From positions 265,702,077 through 265,766,076 of the forward strand of contig CP136061.1 of the NCBI GenBank assembly GCA_032622095.1: a stretch of DNA of 64,000 bases, given 5' to 3'. Both the position numbers and the translations under genes were made by a program. Source of the stretch: Siphonodentalium dalli. Its lineage: Eukaryota > Mollusca > Scaphopoda > Gadilida > Siphonodentaliidae. The notes beneath the pieces were generated by a model that made no database searches, was not told the origin of the DNA, and was given only the letters and a program-made list of their open reading frames with translations. Shown one piece after another: positions 22,558 through 34,609 of this stretch (its first letter is position 1; every line of letters starts with the position of its first letter).

Positions 22558-25102
22558 GCTTACACGTATGTTATGCAACAGGTTGAGGTCAAATGCCAAA
22601 AAAACAAACAACAAAACAAAACAAACATGAAGGATGAGTTGCTGCAATATTCACCCGCTTCAAAATACTATCATGTGTCTTATTATGAGGCATGCAAATC
22701 CTTTGTTTATATTAAATTTTGGTTACACCCAGCCCATGTTTTACTTTGGCGCCATTCATTGGGATATAACAACACCCGAGAAGAAACTTCTTGTTCCAGA
22801 ATGTATCATTGAAAAGTCTCCAGCAGATGGCAATATATGAATAATTTTATGGAAATGTGCCGGCTGTGTGGACGCACCCTTGTTCATTGTATTCATACAT
22901 ATTGGTATTTATCAATAAGTGTGGCGAGTGATCAAATTGTTTAATATAATTGTAACATAGTAAAGTAGATATATAGTAACTAGCATGGATCACACAACAA
23001 AAACATAACAGTGTATAATTATGTGAGACGATTCTTTATTTTTTTTTAGGTTGAATTTTCTTTTTTTCTTTTAGTTTTGCTTTTAAGGTGAATATTGCTT
23101 ACATGTAAGTTCAACAACAGATCGAGGTCAAATGTACAAAAAATAAGTGTGATGAGTGATCAAATAGTTTAATAAAATGGTAACGGAGTAAAATTGAAAT
23201 AAAATAACTGCCATGGATGACACAACAAAAACAAAATATGTGAGACGATTCGTTAGTTTTTTTATGATTTAAAAACAATAAATAATTTTTTCTTTTAGGT
23301 TTATTTTTAAGGTGATATATGTGTTGGTTCAACAACAGATTGAGGTCAAATCTCAAAACAAATAACGGAACAAAACAAACATGAAGAATGAGTTTCTGCA
23401 ATATTCTTGTGTCGATCTTGTGTCACATTATGAGGCATGCAAGTCCGTTGTTTATTTTACATTTGGGTTTCACCTTGCCCATGTTTTACTTTGGCGCCAT
23501 GCATGGTATATAATTACCCCCGAGGAGAATCATTCAAAAGTATATCCGACAGATTGCTATCTATGACGAATTTCACGGAAATTTGCAAGACGTAGCCTTG
23601 ATGTGACGTAGCCTTCTGGACGTAGCCTTGTTATTTGGTATCATACAGTGCACATATACGGATGTATGCATGTAAATAAGTGTGATGATTTATTGTTTAA
23701 CAAAATTGTAATGGAGTAAAACTGATAAATAGTAACTGGCATAGAAAACATAACAGTGTATATGTGAGAAGATTCTTTATTTTTACAATTTTGTTGTTTG
23801 TTTTATTTTAGGTTACATTTTTCCTTTTTATTTTAGTTTTTCTTTTAAGGTGATGCGTGCTTACATGTATGCCGAACAACAGGTGTAAAAAAAAAATAAA
23901 CAACAAAACAAACAAAAACACGAAGAATTAGTTGCAGCAATATTCACCCACTCCAACACACTATATTGTGTCTTATTATGAGGTATGTAAGTCCTTTGTT
24001 TATTTTAAATTTGGGTTCCACCCTGCCCATGTTTTACTTTGGCGCCAGGTGTGGGATATGATAACACCCGAGGAGAAACTTCTTATTCCAGAATGTATCA
24101 TTCAAAAGAATTTCAAGGAAATTTTCTAGCTGTGTGGACGTATCATTCCTAATTGTATTCATACACATTGTGATGCATAAATAAGTGTAATTGGTGATCA
24201 AATTGTTTAATAAAATTCTAACGGAGTAAAGTTTATATAGGGTATCGGGCATTGATGACACAACAAAACACTAATACAACATAACATATATGTGAGATGA
24301 TTCTTTATATTTTTAACATAATTTATTATTTAGGTTGATGTTTTCTTTTTTCTTTTAGTTTTGCTTTTAAGTTGATGTGTATTGCTTACATGAATGCTAT
24401 ACAACATGTTGAGGTCAAATTTCAAAAAATAAACGACAAAACAAAACAAACATGAATAATGAGTTGCTGCAATATTCACCCGCTTCAAAAATCAATCTTG
24501 TGTCTTATTATGAGGCGTGCAAGTCCTTTGTTTATATTCAATTTTGGTTACACCCAGCCCATGTTTTACTCTGGAATCGTGCATGGGGATATGATAACAT
24601 CAAACGTCTCCAACAGATGGCAATTTATGAAGAATTTCATGGAAATGTGCCGGCTGTGTGGACGCACCCTTGTTAATTGTATTCATACATATTGGGATTT
24701 ATCAATAAGTGTGACGAGTGATCAAATTGTTTAGTAAATTGTAGCGGAGTAAAATTTATATAGAGTAACTGGCATGGATGACACATAAAAAAACATAACA
24801 GTGTATATGTGAGGCGATTCTTTATTTAAATTTTTTGTAGGTTGATTTTTATTTTATTTTTATGTGATGTGTATTGCTTATATGTATATTATACAACATA
24901 TTCAGGTCAAATGTCGAAAAACAAATAACAAAGCAAACAAAAACACGAATAATGAGTTGCAGCAATATTCACTCGCTTCAAAAACGATTTATTTAGAGTC
25001 TAATTATGAGGCATGCAAGTCCTTTGTTTATTTTAAATTTGGTTTCCATCCTCCCCATGTCTTACTATGGCACCATGCAAATAGTGTGTCTGTCATTTGC
25101 AG

Positions 25103-25455
25103 AATGAGGTCCACAGAGGCGGGATAGCGTTACCAAATGTTCCATCTGGGAACTCCAATCAGCCCAGGCCTCAACTGCTATGGGATACATAGCATCAGGT
25201 TGGAGTTCATCAATTGAAGTTGATGATGCTCATCCATTATTCACCTCGATTATGCATTTTATCTTTTGCATATTAGGGGATATAGAAACTGAACAGGTGG
25301 GAAAAGTAACTAAAAGCAATGTTAATTTAAGGCTAAACATGTGCTTCCCTGAAATATGAGGCATAAGTAGAAAGTCCCCAAAGGGCGAATTTGGTGATGC
25401 TAGCTCACTGTGCGGGATAGCATAACTAAATTCACCCTATGCAAATGACATACCC
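25103..25455. repeat. Family C foldback, duplicated copy
   Basis: Matches 18606-18912, including GGGATAGCGTNACCAAATGT and the ATTAGGGGATATAGAAACTG inner block, which is the empty-site reference for the insertion at 40587. The final arm is shortened. Confidence 0.65.
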
Positions 25456-27111
25456 AATGTTTGCAGGCTTGACCGGGCATGGGGATATTATAACACCCGA
25501 GGAGAAACTTCTTGTTCCAAAATGCAACATTCAAATGTCTCCAACAGATGGCTTATTTTTGTCGTTCTCTTTCTCTTTTCACTTCGCCCTCGAGGCCGTG
25601 TCGACGTTGAGTAAACCACGGGCGACGGCAATATATGAAGAATTTCATGGCAATGTACCTGATGTGTCGATGTACTTTTTTCTTTTAGTTTTAATTTTAA
25701 GGTGATGTGTATTGGTTACATGCATATTGAACAACAGATTGAGGTCAAACAAACGTGAACAAATAAGTGTGATGAGTGATCAAAGTGTTTAAGAAAATGG
25801 TAACGGAGTAAAATTGATTTATAATAACTGGCATGAATGACATAACAAAAACATAACATTATATGTGAGAAGATTCTTTATTTTTTATGATTTAGTTTTT
25901 TAGGTTGGTTTTTACTTTTTCTCATTTTGTTTTGTTTTTAATGTGATGTGTATTGCTTACATGTATGTTGAACAACAGGTTGGAGACAAATGTAAAAAAA
26001 TAAGTGTGTTGGGTGTTCAAACTGTTTAATACAATTTTAACTGAGTAACATGTATATATAGTAATTGGCATGGATGACGCAACAAAAAACATAACAGTAT
26101 ATGTGAGACGATTTGTTATTTTTGTATTATGTTGTTTATTTTTATATATTGTTTTTTTCGTTCTTTTTTCTTTTAGTTTTTGTTTAGGTGATATATATTG
26201 CTTACATGTATGTTGAACAACATATTGATGTCAAATGTAAAAACAAAATTGTGTTGGGTGATCAAATTGTTTAATACAATTTTAACTGAGTAAAATTTAT
26301 ATATAGTAACTGGCATGGATTACACAACAAAAAACATAACAGTATTTGTGAGACGATTCTTTATTTTTGTATTATGTTGTTTATTTTAGTTTTTTTTGTT
26401 TCTTTTTTGTTTTAGTTTTTATTAGATGATATATATTGCTTACATGTATGTTGAACAACAGATTGAGGTCAAATGTAAAACAACAAAGAAACAGGAAGAA
26501 TGGTGAATTGCTGCAATATTACTATGATGCTATGGACTCACTATCAATCGAACCAGCAACTGTTCCACGTGGCAATAACTACTTTGCTCTATGTATATTT
26601 TATTTGCTCCTCGTACATCTCGAGGTACTTATCTGTGTTTATTAACAGTGCGAATCATTAGTCATACTGCACTGGACAAAAAGTTCACGTCTCATTTGTT
26701 GACATAAGATTTTGTTTATAGTGGTTTTGGATCGAGGTCAAACAAATGTAAACCAATAAGTGTGATGAGTTATCAAATTGTGTAATAAAATGGAGTAAAA
26801 TTGATATATAATAAAAACAACAAAAACAACAAAAACATAACAGTATATATGAGACGATTCTTTATTTTTTATTATTTTAATTTTTTCGTTGATTATTGTT
26901 TTTTCTTTTAGTTTTGTTTGTAAGGTAATGTGTGTTGCTTACATGATTATTGAACAACAACAGATTGATGTCAGATGTCAAAAACAAACAACAAAACAAA
27001 CATGGAGAATGAGCTGCTGCCATATTCACCCACTTAAAAATCGAGTACTACACATGTCTTATGCCATGGAATCACTGTCACTCGAACCCAGCACTATTCC
27101 ACGTGACAATA

Positions 27112-27589
27112 GACACCTTTCGCAGGATGAACGACAACCAATACTTATTTCGAATAGGGAACTACCTCACTAGAATTTGTATTCTTTCTATACATTGTTA
27201 CAATTTAAAGAAAACTCAAAAATATACCATAAAGTAATAAGTTCGCGATCGTTTCTCACCTCCTCATTGCAGTGTGATATTACTTTGAGAATGTGTCCTT
27301 AAATTGTGATCGCCATTTGGCCTTGATTTTTATGTATTAATTGCCATCAATTAAATAATTCGTCGTCGTGAAACACAAGAATCGTGAGAAGCACAAAGCG
27401 TTAAGCTATGACCTGATAATGACATGAAGATACGTAATCCTCTTAATATGAGTGATTAGCCCGATTGTCTCACAACGGACTTTTAGTCTTCAATCTGCGA
27501 AAAGGGTTTTGTGCCGTCCGAAATAATTACGACTACAATTAGCTATTCGTAATAATTATCTGTTATCGTTCATTATGGGAAAGGTGCCT
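27112..27589. mobile_element. Family E TIR element, right copy (B-free)
   Basis: Same termini as 20271-21081. GAATGTGTCCTTAAATTGTG at about 27291-27310 is the uninterrupted target of the B insertion seen in the other copy. Confidence 0.75.
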
Positions 27590-27667
27590 TATAACGAATG
27601 TATGCCAAAACCATAAATGGCTTTTCTCTATGTATATTTTAGTTGCTCCTCGTATATTTCGAGGTAC

Positions 27668-28069
27668 AATACCATGCAGTCATACGAAGGGTATATTAAA
27701 GCGCGCATTTATTGCGATATTGAGCGCGAAAACAGTTCATACAGACCCGATAGTGTTATATCTATATTAAATAAATACTGTGCACATAATGTACATATAT
27801 CATTTACAACTATAATTATATACAGATCTAAAACATTGTCTCTAGTTATGCCAAATGGGTAGTTTCAAAATTTTTGACCGCAAGATGTCGCAATATTAAG
27901 CGCGCGATATCGCAATATATTTTCGCGTGAAATATATTGTGATATTAAGCTCAAAATATTGCAATAATATTGCAAGCGGCGCGCTTATAAGCGTTTCCAC
28001 TTGCAATATTATTGCGATATTGGGCGCGAAAATAGCGCGCTTAATATACCACTTCTTTTGACTGGTATT
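27668..28069. mobile_element. Family M element with GTAC target duplication
   Basis: A 402-bp element starting AATACCATGCAGTCA and ending TGACTGGTATT, flanked by GTAC at 27664-27667 and 28070-28073. Unfilled relatives at about 19780 and 26624 read CGAGGTACTTATCT with one GTAC. The interior holds clustered GCGATATTG/GCGCGC palindromes. No coding frame. Superfamily is not assigned. Confidence 0.8.
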
Positions 28070-28154
28070 GTACGAACCTTTGATTTATTAACAGTGCGAA
28101 TCACTAGCCATACTGCTATCGATTGAAATATCACTGCATATCTTAACCATAGAG

Positions 28155-29740
28155 CACTGAAAAAAAAACTTTGTCAAAAGTAACTAAGTTACCTTAGTCA
28201 GAACCCCCTTCTCAAAACTAACTAACTTAGCTTAGTCATTTCTGACTAAGGCATGCCTTAGTCATTTCTGACTAAGGCGGGCCTTAGTCATTTCTGACTA
28301 AGGCCTTAGTCAATTCTGATTAAGGTCTTAGTCAGAACTGACTAAGGCCTTAGTCAGAAATAACTGAGGCCTTAGTCAGAAATAACTAAGGCTTGACTAA
28401 GGCATCACTGTATCCATTAGTACATGTAATTGGGCCTAATTATTAGGGGTATCATAACCCTGCACTGAAAATAATGACTTATCAACATAAACATATTAAC
28501 TATTGAAACAATTAAAGACATCATAAAACAATATAAACAATGTAGGTTGTCCAAACACTGAACTTCTGTAGTCTGAATTTAAATCAAATATTTTCACATC
28601 ACACAGAAAGAAATACTCTTTATATCGGATGCAGGTGTATTCTCTATTATGACTATATAATTATAAGCTAAATTAGCTCCGCTGAGAAATTACTAGAATT
28701 GTGATCTGTAACGGATTTTAATCCAGATTCTGGCGAGCGCGAAAGACGCCTTTTAGTTGTATCGTTTGCAAAGACTCGAAAGAGTAATCTAAGGGAGATA
28801 ATGCCGAAGGTTGGTAAAAATATAAAACTCGAAACCGGAACAGCCGAAACGAATGACACTTTCATTATAATTTATATATGAATAAATTAACCCCTGGCAA
28901 AATCAACAAACTCAGCCTGCATCAACACACTTACATAAATATACACATCGTTACGTAAGTATATATACTAACCTTTGACCTCTGCACTGAACCACCTATA
29001 GGTCTGTCAAAGGCCAACCTTAGTAACTAGCGGTGACTAAGGTCAAACTTAGTTACTTTGGGTTACGTTAGTCAAAATGACTAAATTACGGGTTTACTAA
29101 GGCTATGACTAAGGTTTTCTGTGACTAAGGTCAAACTTAGTTACTTTGGGTTACGTTAGTCAAATGCCATGCTACTTCGGACGGTCTCGAATAGTGTTTC
29201 TTATCGGGTTGTGTTCAGAAGATAATGCACCACCAAAGTCAGATTCCGGGATGGAAGGGGAGGGATACGTCACTCGATCATGCGTCGCCTCCTGTTGTCC
29301 TAAAATCCAAAATTATATTTACTGCGTGGAAATTCCGAGTAACCTGGCATCTAGTATAACAAAACAATTATAATCAACAGTTATATGATATATATAGCTT
29401 TTACATGTGGACATGTATCAAATCCATGCATGCTCAAATAATATGGGGGAGTGGATAAATTGAAGTTGAAATCCAGGGTTTATGTGTTTATGCTCAGCCA
29501 TGCAGTATCCTCCCTGAAATCGCCTATATGTATATTAAATTGAGTCGCCACTTTTACACGATGTATATGCATCTATGATTCCCATAAACATAGGCGAATA
29601 CTATTTTACCCATGGTCTGTCTAAGGCTAACCTTAGTAACTAAGGTGTGACTAAGGTCAAACTTAGTTACTTTTGGTTACGTTAGTCAAAAATAACGAAG
29701 TTACGGGTTGACTAAGGCTATGACTAAGTTTTTTTCAGTG
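28155..29740. mobile_element. Element H, CACTG ends with CTTAGTCA arrays
   Basis: The ends CACTGAAAAAAAAACTT and AAGTTTTTTTCAGTG are inverted. Next to them lie arrays of palindromic CCTTAGTCAGAAATGACTAAGG-like words (28170-28400, 28990-29165, 29620-29735). Flanks share only AG, so the target duplication is uncertain. The middle (28420-28980) has no recognisable transposase. CACTG termini occur in CMC-type DNA transposons. Confidence 0.7.
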
Positions 29741-30199
29741 AGCATTATATCAACGATCGTGAATGATTCCCGATTGGAATTGTCCCAAACTACACGTGAC
29801 TATGCCACACTACACGTGACTATGCCGCACAACACGTGACTATGCCACACAACTGTAAGCGAATATGACCCTCAGTCAAGTAGCCTAATAACGCGCTATG
29901 ATGCTGGTGCACGGTGGGTCCCGCTGAGTTGCTATATGATGTTGTTAGGTCAAACTGATGAAGAAAAAGTGTTTTTTCTAAAGTTGTCAGTTACTATATG
30001 TATCGAACATTGAAAAACAAATATTTTAATACTGGTTGTACAAGTTGTTGCAAATCGACTAATAATCAAGATGGCCCTGCACGTCATTTTGCAAACACCA
30101 GCGCAGCCATAATTGATTTTTTCAACAACAAAAATATGTTCTTGAATGTTTCATACAGATACTATTTTTTTTCTCAAATCTCCCGATGTAGCCTAGGTA
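29741..30199. other. Non-coding, short tandem words
   Basis: Four tandem words ACACGTGACTATGCC at about 29792-29850. Otherwise nothing recognised. Confidence 0.45.
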
Positions 30200-30330
30200 T
30201 CCCACGACAGTTGAGGCCTAAACAGACTGAGGTCCCAAGAGGGTGACTTTGGTGACGGATACCCGTCATGCTGGATAGCGTCACTATATTCACCCTCTGG
30301 GGACCTCATTCTGCAAATGACAGACACACT
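30200..30330. repeat. Family C foldback, short copy
   Basis: GAGGCCTAAACAGACTGAGG and TTCACCCTCTGGGGACCTCA are inverted around GGATACCCGTCATGCTGG. The trailing AAATGACAGACACACT is as in other copies. Confidence 0.7.
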
Positions 30331-30361
30331 AACACCGGGAAAATGACAACTTTAGATATAG

Positions 30362-30514
30362 AGGATCTCACATGAGTTTCTATTTTATACGGAATTTATC
30401 AACCGAGTTCACTAAATTCGATTTGAGCCGAGGTTTACCGAGGCTCAAATAGAATTTAGAGGACGAGGTTGATAAATTACGTATAAAATAGGACGAGTGT
30501 GAGATACATTTTAT
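30362..30514. repeat. Imperfect palindrome
   Basis: ATCTCACATGAGTTTCTATT at the left is mirrored by AATAGGACGAGTGTGAGAT at the right, with arms of about 65 bp meeting near GAGGTTTACCGAGGCTC. Probably a small foldback element. Confidence 0.65.
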
Positions 30515-30761
30515 CATATGATCAAATAAACCCGAAGCAACGCGAAATATTCATCGAAAACAACAATCATAAACTACAGCGATCGCAAGTTATTTGAAGA
30601 ACGCCGTGACGTCATCGCACGCGCTGATATTAAACGTGTCTATTACCGATAATTATGAAACTGCTTTTATGGCCAAATTATGTGATAAAAAAACATCAGT
30701 CCTTTTTCGTAACGGCATCAGCTTGCCTACCAGCATCATAGGAATTCAGCAGGACCACCAA

Positions 30762-31716
30762 TCTATTATATATTTTGAAAGATCTGTGTATGTGTAAGTT
30801 TATGTGTAAGTTTGTGTGTGTGTTTGAAATCGATGGACTCGAAAACGACTAAGCCAATTTCGATGAAATTTGGTATTTTAGGGTATTTTCGGCCGGAGAC
30901 GAACATAGGCATATTTATTTGTCCGTGCGAGGTCAACTTTTCACGTGCGGAGGTCAAATCTGTTTTTACGCCGTTTTGCGCTAATATATTTCAGTTCGGT
31001 GCTCACAAATCGATACGATATAGCGCGAATAATAAATTGCCAGTCATATAATTTGCACGGTTAGAATCTGTGTGGCTTCATCTTTCCAACGATATATAAT
31101 ATGTATGTATCCGTTTTAGTTATCTGCCTCAATTATTAGGTACAAGTGGTGCGATCTTTTATCAGGATAAAATCAATGCGTAAATTCTATGACGTCGTCA
31201 GAGGTAATAAAGTTAGATTACGTTAACTCTCACCCTGCCGATGCATTTGACTGTGTCGCGTTAACTCATCACCGGCCGAGGTATCCGCAAATGACATTGG
31301 GCTATATATCTCGGAAACGGGTGTAGCTATCGACTTGAAATTTGGTATGTGAATGTATCTTGCCCCGGATACGAATTTTATCGGGTCGCCGAGCACGTGC
31401 GACGCCATCTTCGCGCATGCGCAGACGAGATCTCGGAAACGGGTTGAGATATTGACTTTAAATTTGGTATGTGAATGTATCTTGCCCCGGATACGAATTT
31501 TATCGGGTCGCCGAGCACGTGCGACACCAGCTTCGCGCATGCGCAGACCAGATCTAGGAAACGGGTGGAGCAATCGACTTGAAATTTGGTTTTTTAATAG
31601 CCCGGACGAAGTCGGGTCACCTTCTGGCTGCGCAGACCAGATCTAGGAAACGGGTGGAGCAATCGACTTGAAATTTGGTTTTTGAATAGCCCGGACGAAG
31701 TCGGGTCACCTTCTAG
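30762..31716 (+). mobile_element. Helitron-like non-autonomous element 2
   Basis: The 5' end TCTATTATATATTTTGAAAG follows an A. The 3' end has CCCGGACGAAGTCGGG, a short spacer and CTAG, then T. The layout matches element 1: a GT-rich tract near the start, then GATTTCG-type sequence (CCAATTTCGATGAAATTTGG). The right part contains about four direct repeats near 122 bp (CTCGGAAACGGG...GGATACGAATTTTATCGGG). The terminal hairpin is present twice (about 31602-31617 and 31690-31705). Confidence 0.82.
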
Positions 31717-32414
31717 TATCATATATAGCAGACAACCAGGAACAAATCCGGAACAAAAGATTTAACTTATTATCATATGGGAACTACTAATCAATGCGTA
31801 TTTGGTGTACAAAGGGTTAAACCAGACCGAAATTTCCACAAGTCCATGAAGTCCCATGTGCACCCTCCTCCTTGAACCCCAGCTGTTAAAATATTTCCAA
31901 CCTGACACACCCAGGGTTAGAAATTTTCCAACGGATGGCCATTTCAGTCCAAAAATTGACGGACAGCGGCTCAATGTAAATATTTCACACTAAAATCAAA
32001 ATATCAGAACAGTTTGAACATATTTTAGATGTTCGGGTATGATATGTCAACTGTCGAACTTTTTTCATCAAAGTTGGTGGATTTCCCATATGATCTACCC
32101 CCCCCCCCCCGAGCCGTACGGCCGATTATTTTTACATGATATATTCATGGTAGTTGTTGTTGTTGTTTTTTTTTGTAGAGTATACCTTGTATATACATAG
32201 AAATATAACAAAATAGATTCGAATTAGGTATAATTTTGGCAGAAATGTGAAAAATACTGAAATTTCTCACAATTTCCCCCTGAAATGCCATTCAATTTGC
32301 CAGAAAATTGCTGGAATTTGACCGAAAATGTGTCCGTTATTATTTTTGCACATTGCACCCTGGCCCGTACGGTTATGCCCACCCCCTTGTCGTCGTGTCA
32401 CTGGCAGTCTCCAG
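31717..32414. other. 3' flank of the receptor gene
   Basis: Non-coding. A short block around 31915-31950 (minus strand GGACTGAAATGGCCATCCGTTGG) resembles 45835-45880. A poly-C run lies at about 32098-32110. No clear AATAAA for the receptor transcript was spotted. Confidence 0.4.
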
Positions 32415-32761
32415 TTACGACCAGTAGTAGCGAGATGAGACAATTCCCATAAAGAGAGCAGTGAGAAAAGCATCGAGGGCGAGGAATGCCCGGAATGAGA
32501 ATGCATCGAGAAGCAGTGAGAGACTCTGCCATGATCGATCGTCTGCTTTATCTTGGTCGCCATTGACGCTCTCGGTCTCTGTCTGTTTCTCCGCTAGAGG
32601 CGCCACTGACTTCCTTTGTTTGCATAATATTTTTTCTAAGATGACGCTGAGTTTAATCCCCCAGTTGGAGATTGGACGCTCGTTTTGATACATGCCGATG
32701 TTGGTCATAGCTCCAAAGATGCACACCATGCCACTGGCTGTAAGCGTCATGAGGTATATGC
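32415..32761 (-). CDS. Cys-loop ligand-gated channel, last exon (TM3, loop, TM4)
   Basis: The acceptor TCTTCCACAG ends at 32762. The exon begins with GC, which completes the Gly codon left open by the exon at 40128, and ends at TAA 32415-32417. It encodes TM3 (IYLMTLTASGMVCIFGAMTN), a short, charged cytoplasmic loop of about 50 residues (KQTETESVNGDQDKADD) and TM4 (LLLDAFSFRAFLALDAFLTA), with a tail of a few residues. Such channels are plasma-membrane pentamers gated by transmitters or other small molecules. The loop is short for a nicotinic subunit (often over 100 residues), in keeping with divergent invertebrate receptors. Splice phase and topology make this the true 3' end. Confidence 0.92.
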
Positions 32762-33295
32762 CTGTGGAAGATAATATATGCGCAGGTCCAGATATGTTTA
32801 GCACACAGTAAGCATGCCGGTACAGGCCGCATTCTGGTTCATACCGGCAGTGCTGGTACCGGCTTGCCAACAGTCTGTCGGCACCAGCCGGTACAGGCAC
32901 TCCAGTACTAACATGATGGCAATTATTGTTTCGTGCAGGAAGCCGATACCGTAGGCAAGAAGCCGGCAATCCCACACAAAATTCTCCTCGTGTTATTTCC
33001 GAGTTAATCACCAAAAGTCCACAATACAAACTTATGTGACATATTCTGACATTATATCATTCAATAGTCCTGAAAAGTTTATATTTATTCATTTTATAGA
33101 ATGTAATAAGGTGACGGCAGCTTATATCGGCCGTTGCCGTTTTTTTTTGGCATGGCGTGAACTTTACCAACAGTCATGCAGTCTGTACCGTTCTTGGTTG
33201 GATATTTCTGATTGGATTGTTTTTGAATGACGGAGAGCGTTTCCTCCTTATCCTGAGTGACAGAGACTAATCTGTTGATGAAATCGTTAAATGTC

Positions 33296-33663
33296 CTTTA
33301 TTACACGCTTGTTCCTAGAAGTACAGTGTTATTGCTGGTCCATATTTACAAATCCGTATGGAACGTACGTCCCATACGCATCTCGTTGACGTAAAATGAC
33401 GTACATGACGTTCGCCTCAACCACGAAACTGGAACTATTTAATAAAAGAATCATCACACATGACAAACACGCCCTGCATGAGCCTAAATAATTATTCTAA
33501 TCATGTATTTTTAATGCACGGATTCTAGGACGCGAAGCGTGTAATAAACACAGAACGACACGATGTGTAAATAGGTTTGTCGATACGGCACTAGTGCTGT
33601 CGCGGAAGGATAGAACTCGTGCCGTATCGACAAACCTATTTACACATCGTGTCGTGCTGTGTA
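33296..33663. repeat. Foldback N, copy 1
   Basis: TTATTACACGCTTGTTCCTAG and CTAGGACGCGAAGCGTGTAA are inverted. Within the right part (33549-33663) a hairpin with arms of about 40 bp carries AAATAGGTTTGTCGATACGG. A diverged copy lies at 49180-49440. Confidence 0.65.
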
Positions 33664-34609
33664 TTTCTGACAGCATTAATTGTTGCTTCTAAAATCATGT
33701 AAAATGTCGCATAACACCATGAAATCACGTTTTTCTCATAAAATAGCATGAAAATGGAAGTTTATCGGTTATAACAACAAATTTTTATCGCCAGATTTCA
33801 ACTCTATCATCTCAAAGGTCTTAAATGTGTTTTTGGTGCTGCTTGCATAGCTAAAACAGCTTTAAAGATAGAGTTATTCCGCTTGTATCGGTAAAGCAGT
33901 AGACAGCGTATGAGACTTGTGGGTTTCAGAACGCAGTTATATCGCTTGTCAGCGCTAAGCATCCAGTGCATTGTGGGGGCGAGAAAACTCTGGAAAGTTC
34001 ATATTTGTTTCAATTGCACCAAGAGTTCAACGTATTTAATGAAAACGCAAGTCACCTAATCCTATCGATGTTAAACGCTGCCGCGGTTAATTTGTTTAAA
34101 AAGCTCTTTAAAATCACTTCTTCGGTGGCGCAAAAAAAAAAGAATTTTTTTTTAAATGTTAACAATGCTAGCGATGCCAGCAGACCGATAACTGATCTAA
34201 AGCTATAAAGATCAGATCTTATTAGCGCTGCCAGGTAATAACACTTTGAACAGGATTATATATATGCTGCAGCACATAACATTGTAAAGATTGGATGAAA
34301 CAGTTATATGATATTCTTAAACGGAATGTTGCAACATTATGTGTTGCATAGTTATTGTATTGTAATGGTTATGTCATGTAAAATGCCATGTATACAACAC
34401 TCATACTGCGTCCGCACACACCTCCATAAATATGATAACTGCATGATAAATGATCACGTTAGTATTGTATATAATCGTATTTATAACAGTATGTATATGT
34501 GATAAATTTTCCAAATAAGTGCGCGTGGGACTATTTGCATATAAATTCCGTTCTCCACTCTCAGCCATAAAAAACGGCACTGCGGCGGTTAATCGCGTGA
34601 TCATAGAAA

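Larger units (their letters stand above)
18880..27110 (+). repeat. Complex tandem array D (about 16 units)
   Basis: Units are anchored by AGGTGATGTGTATTGCTTAC plus TTGAACAACAGATTGAGG at about 19076, 19298, 19535, 20077, 21206, 22558, 23086, 23310, 23849, 24373, 24862, 25701, 25941, 26187, 26427 and 26922. Each unit ends with a T-rich tract after CATAACAGTATATGTGAGAC. Short units are about 225-245 bp. Long units (about 500 bp) carry an extra central segment beginning ACATGAAGAATGAGTTGCTG and ending at GTGTGGACGCACCC. A second class of insert has AGTACTACACATGTCTTATG. E, B, M and C elements interrupt the array. Confidence 0.85.
25090..28075 (+). repeat. Segmental duplication, right copy
   Basis: Counterpart of 18591-21990, with the same C-D-E-M order. 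It lacks the B insert and has a cleaner M element with both target copies. Confidence 0.8.

Noticed and set aside
32762-33029. Open frame continuing upstream of the TM3 exon
   Set aside because: A consensus acceptor (TCTTCCACAG) and the phase match with the previous exon show that coding starts at 32761; the rest is intron.
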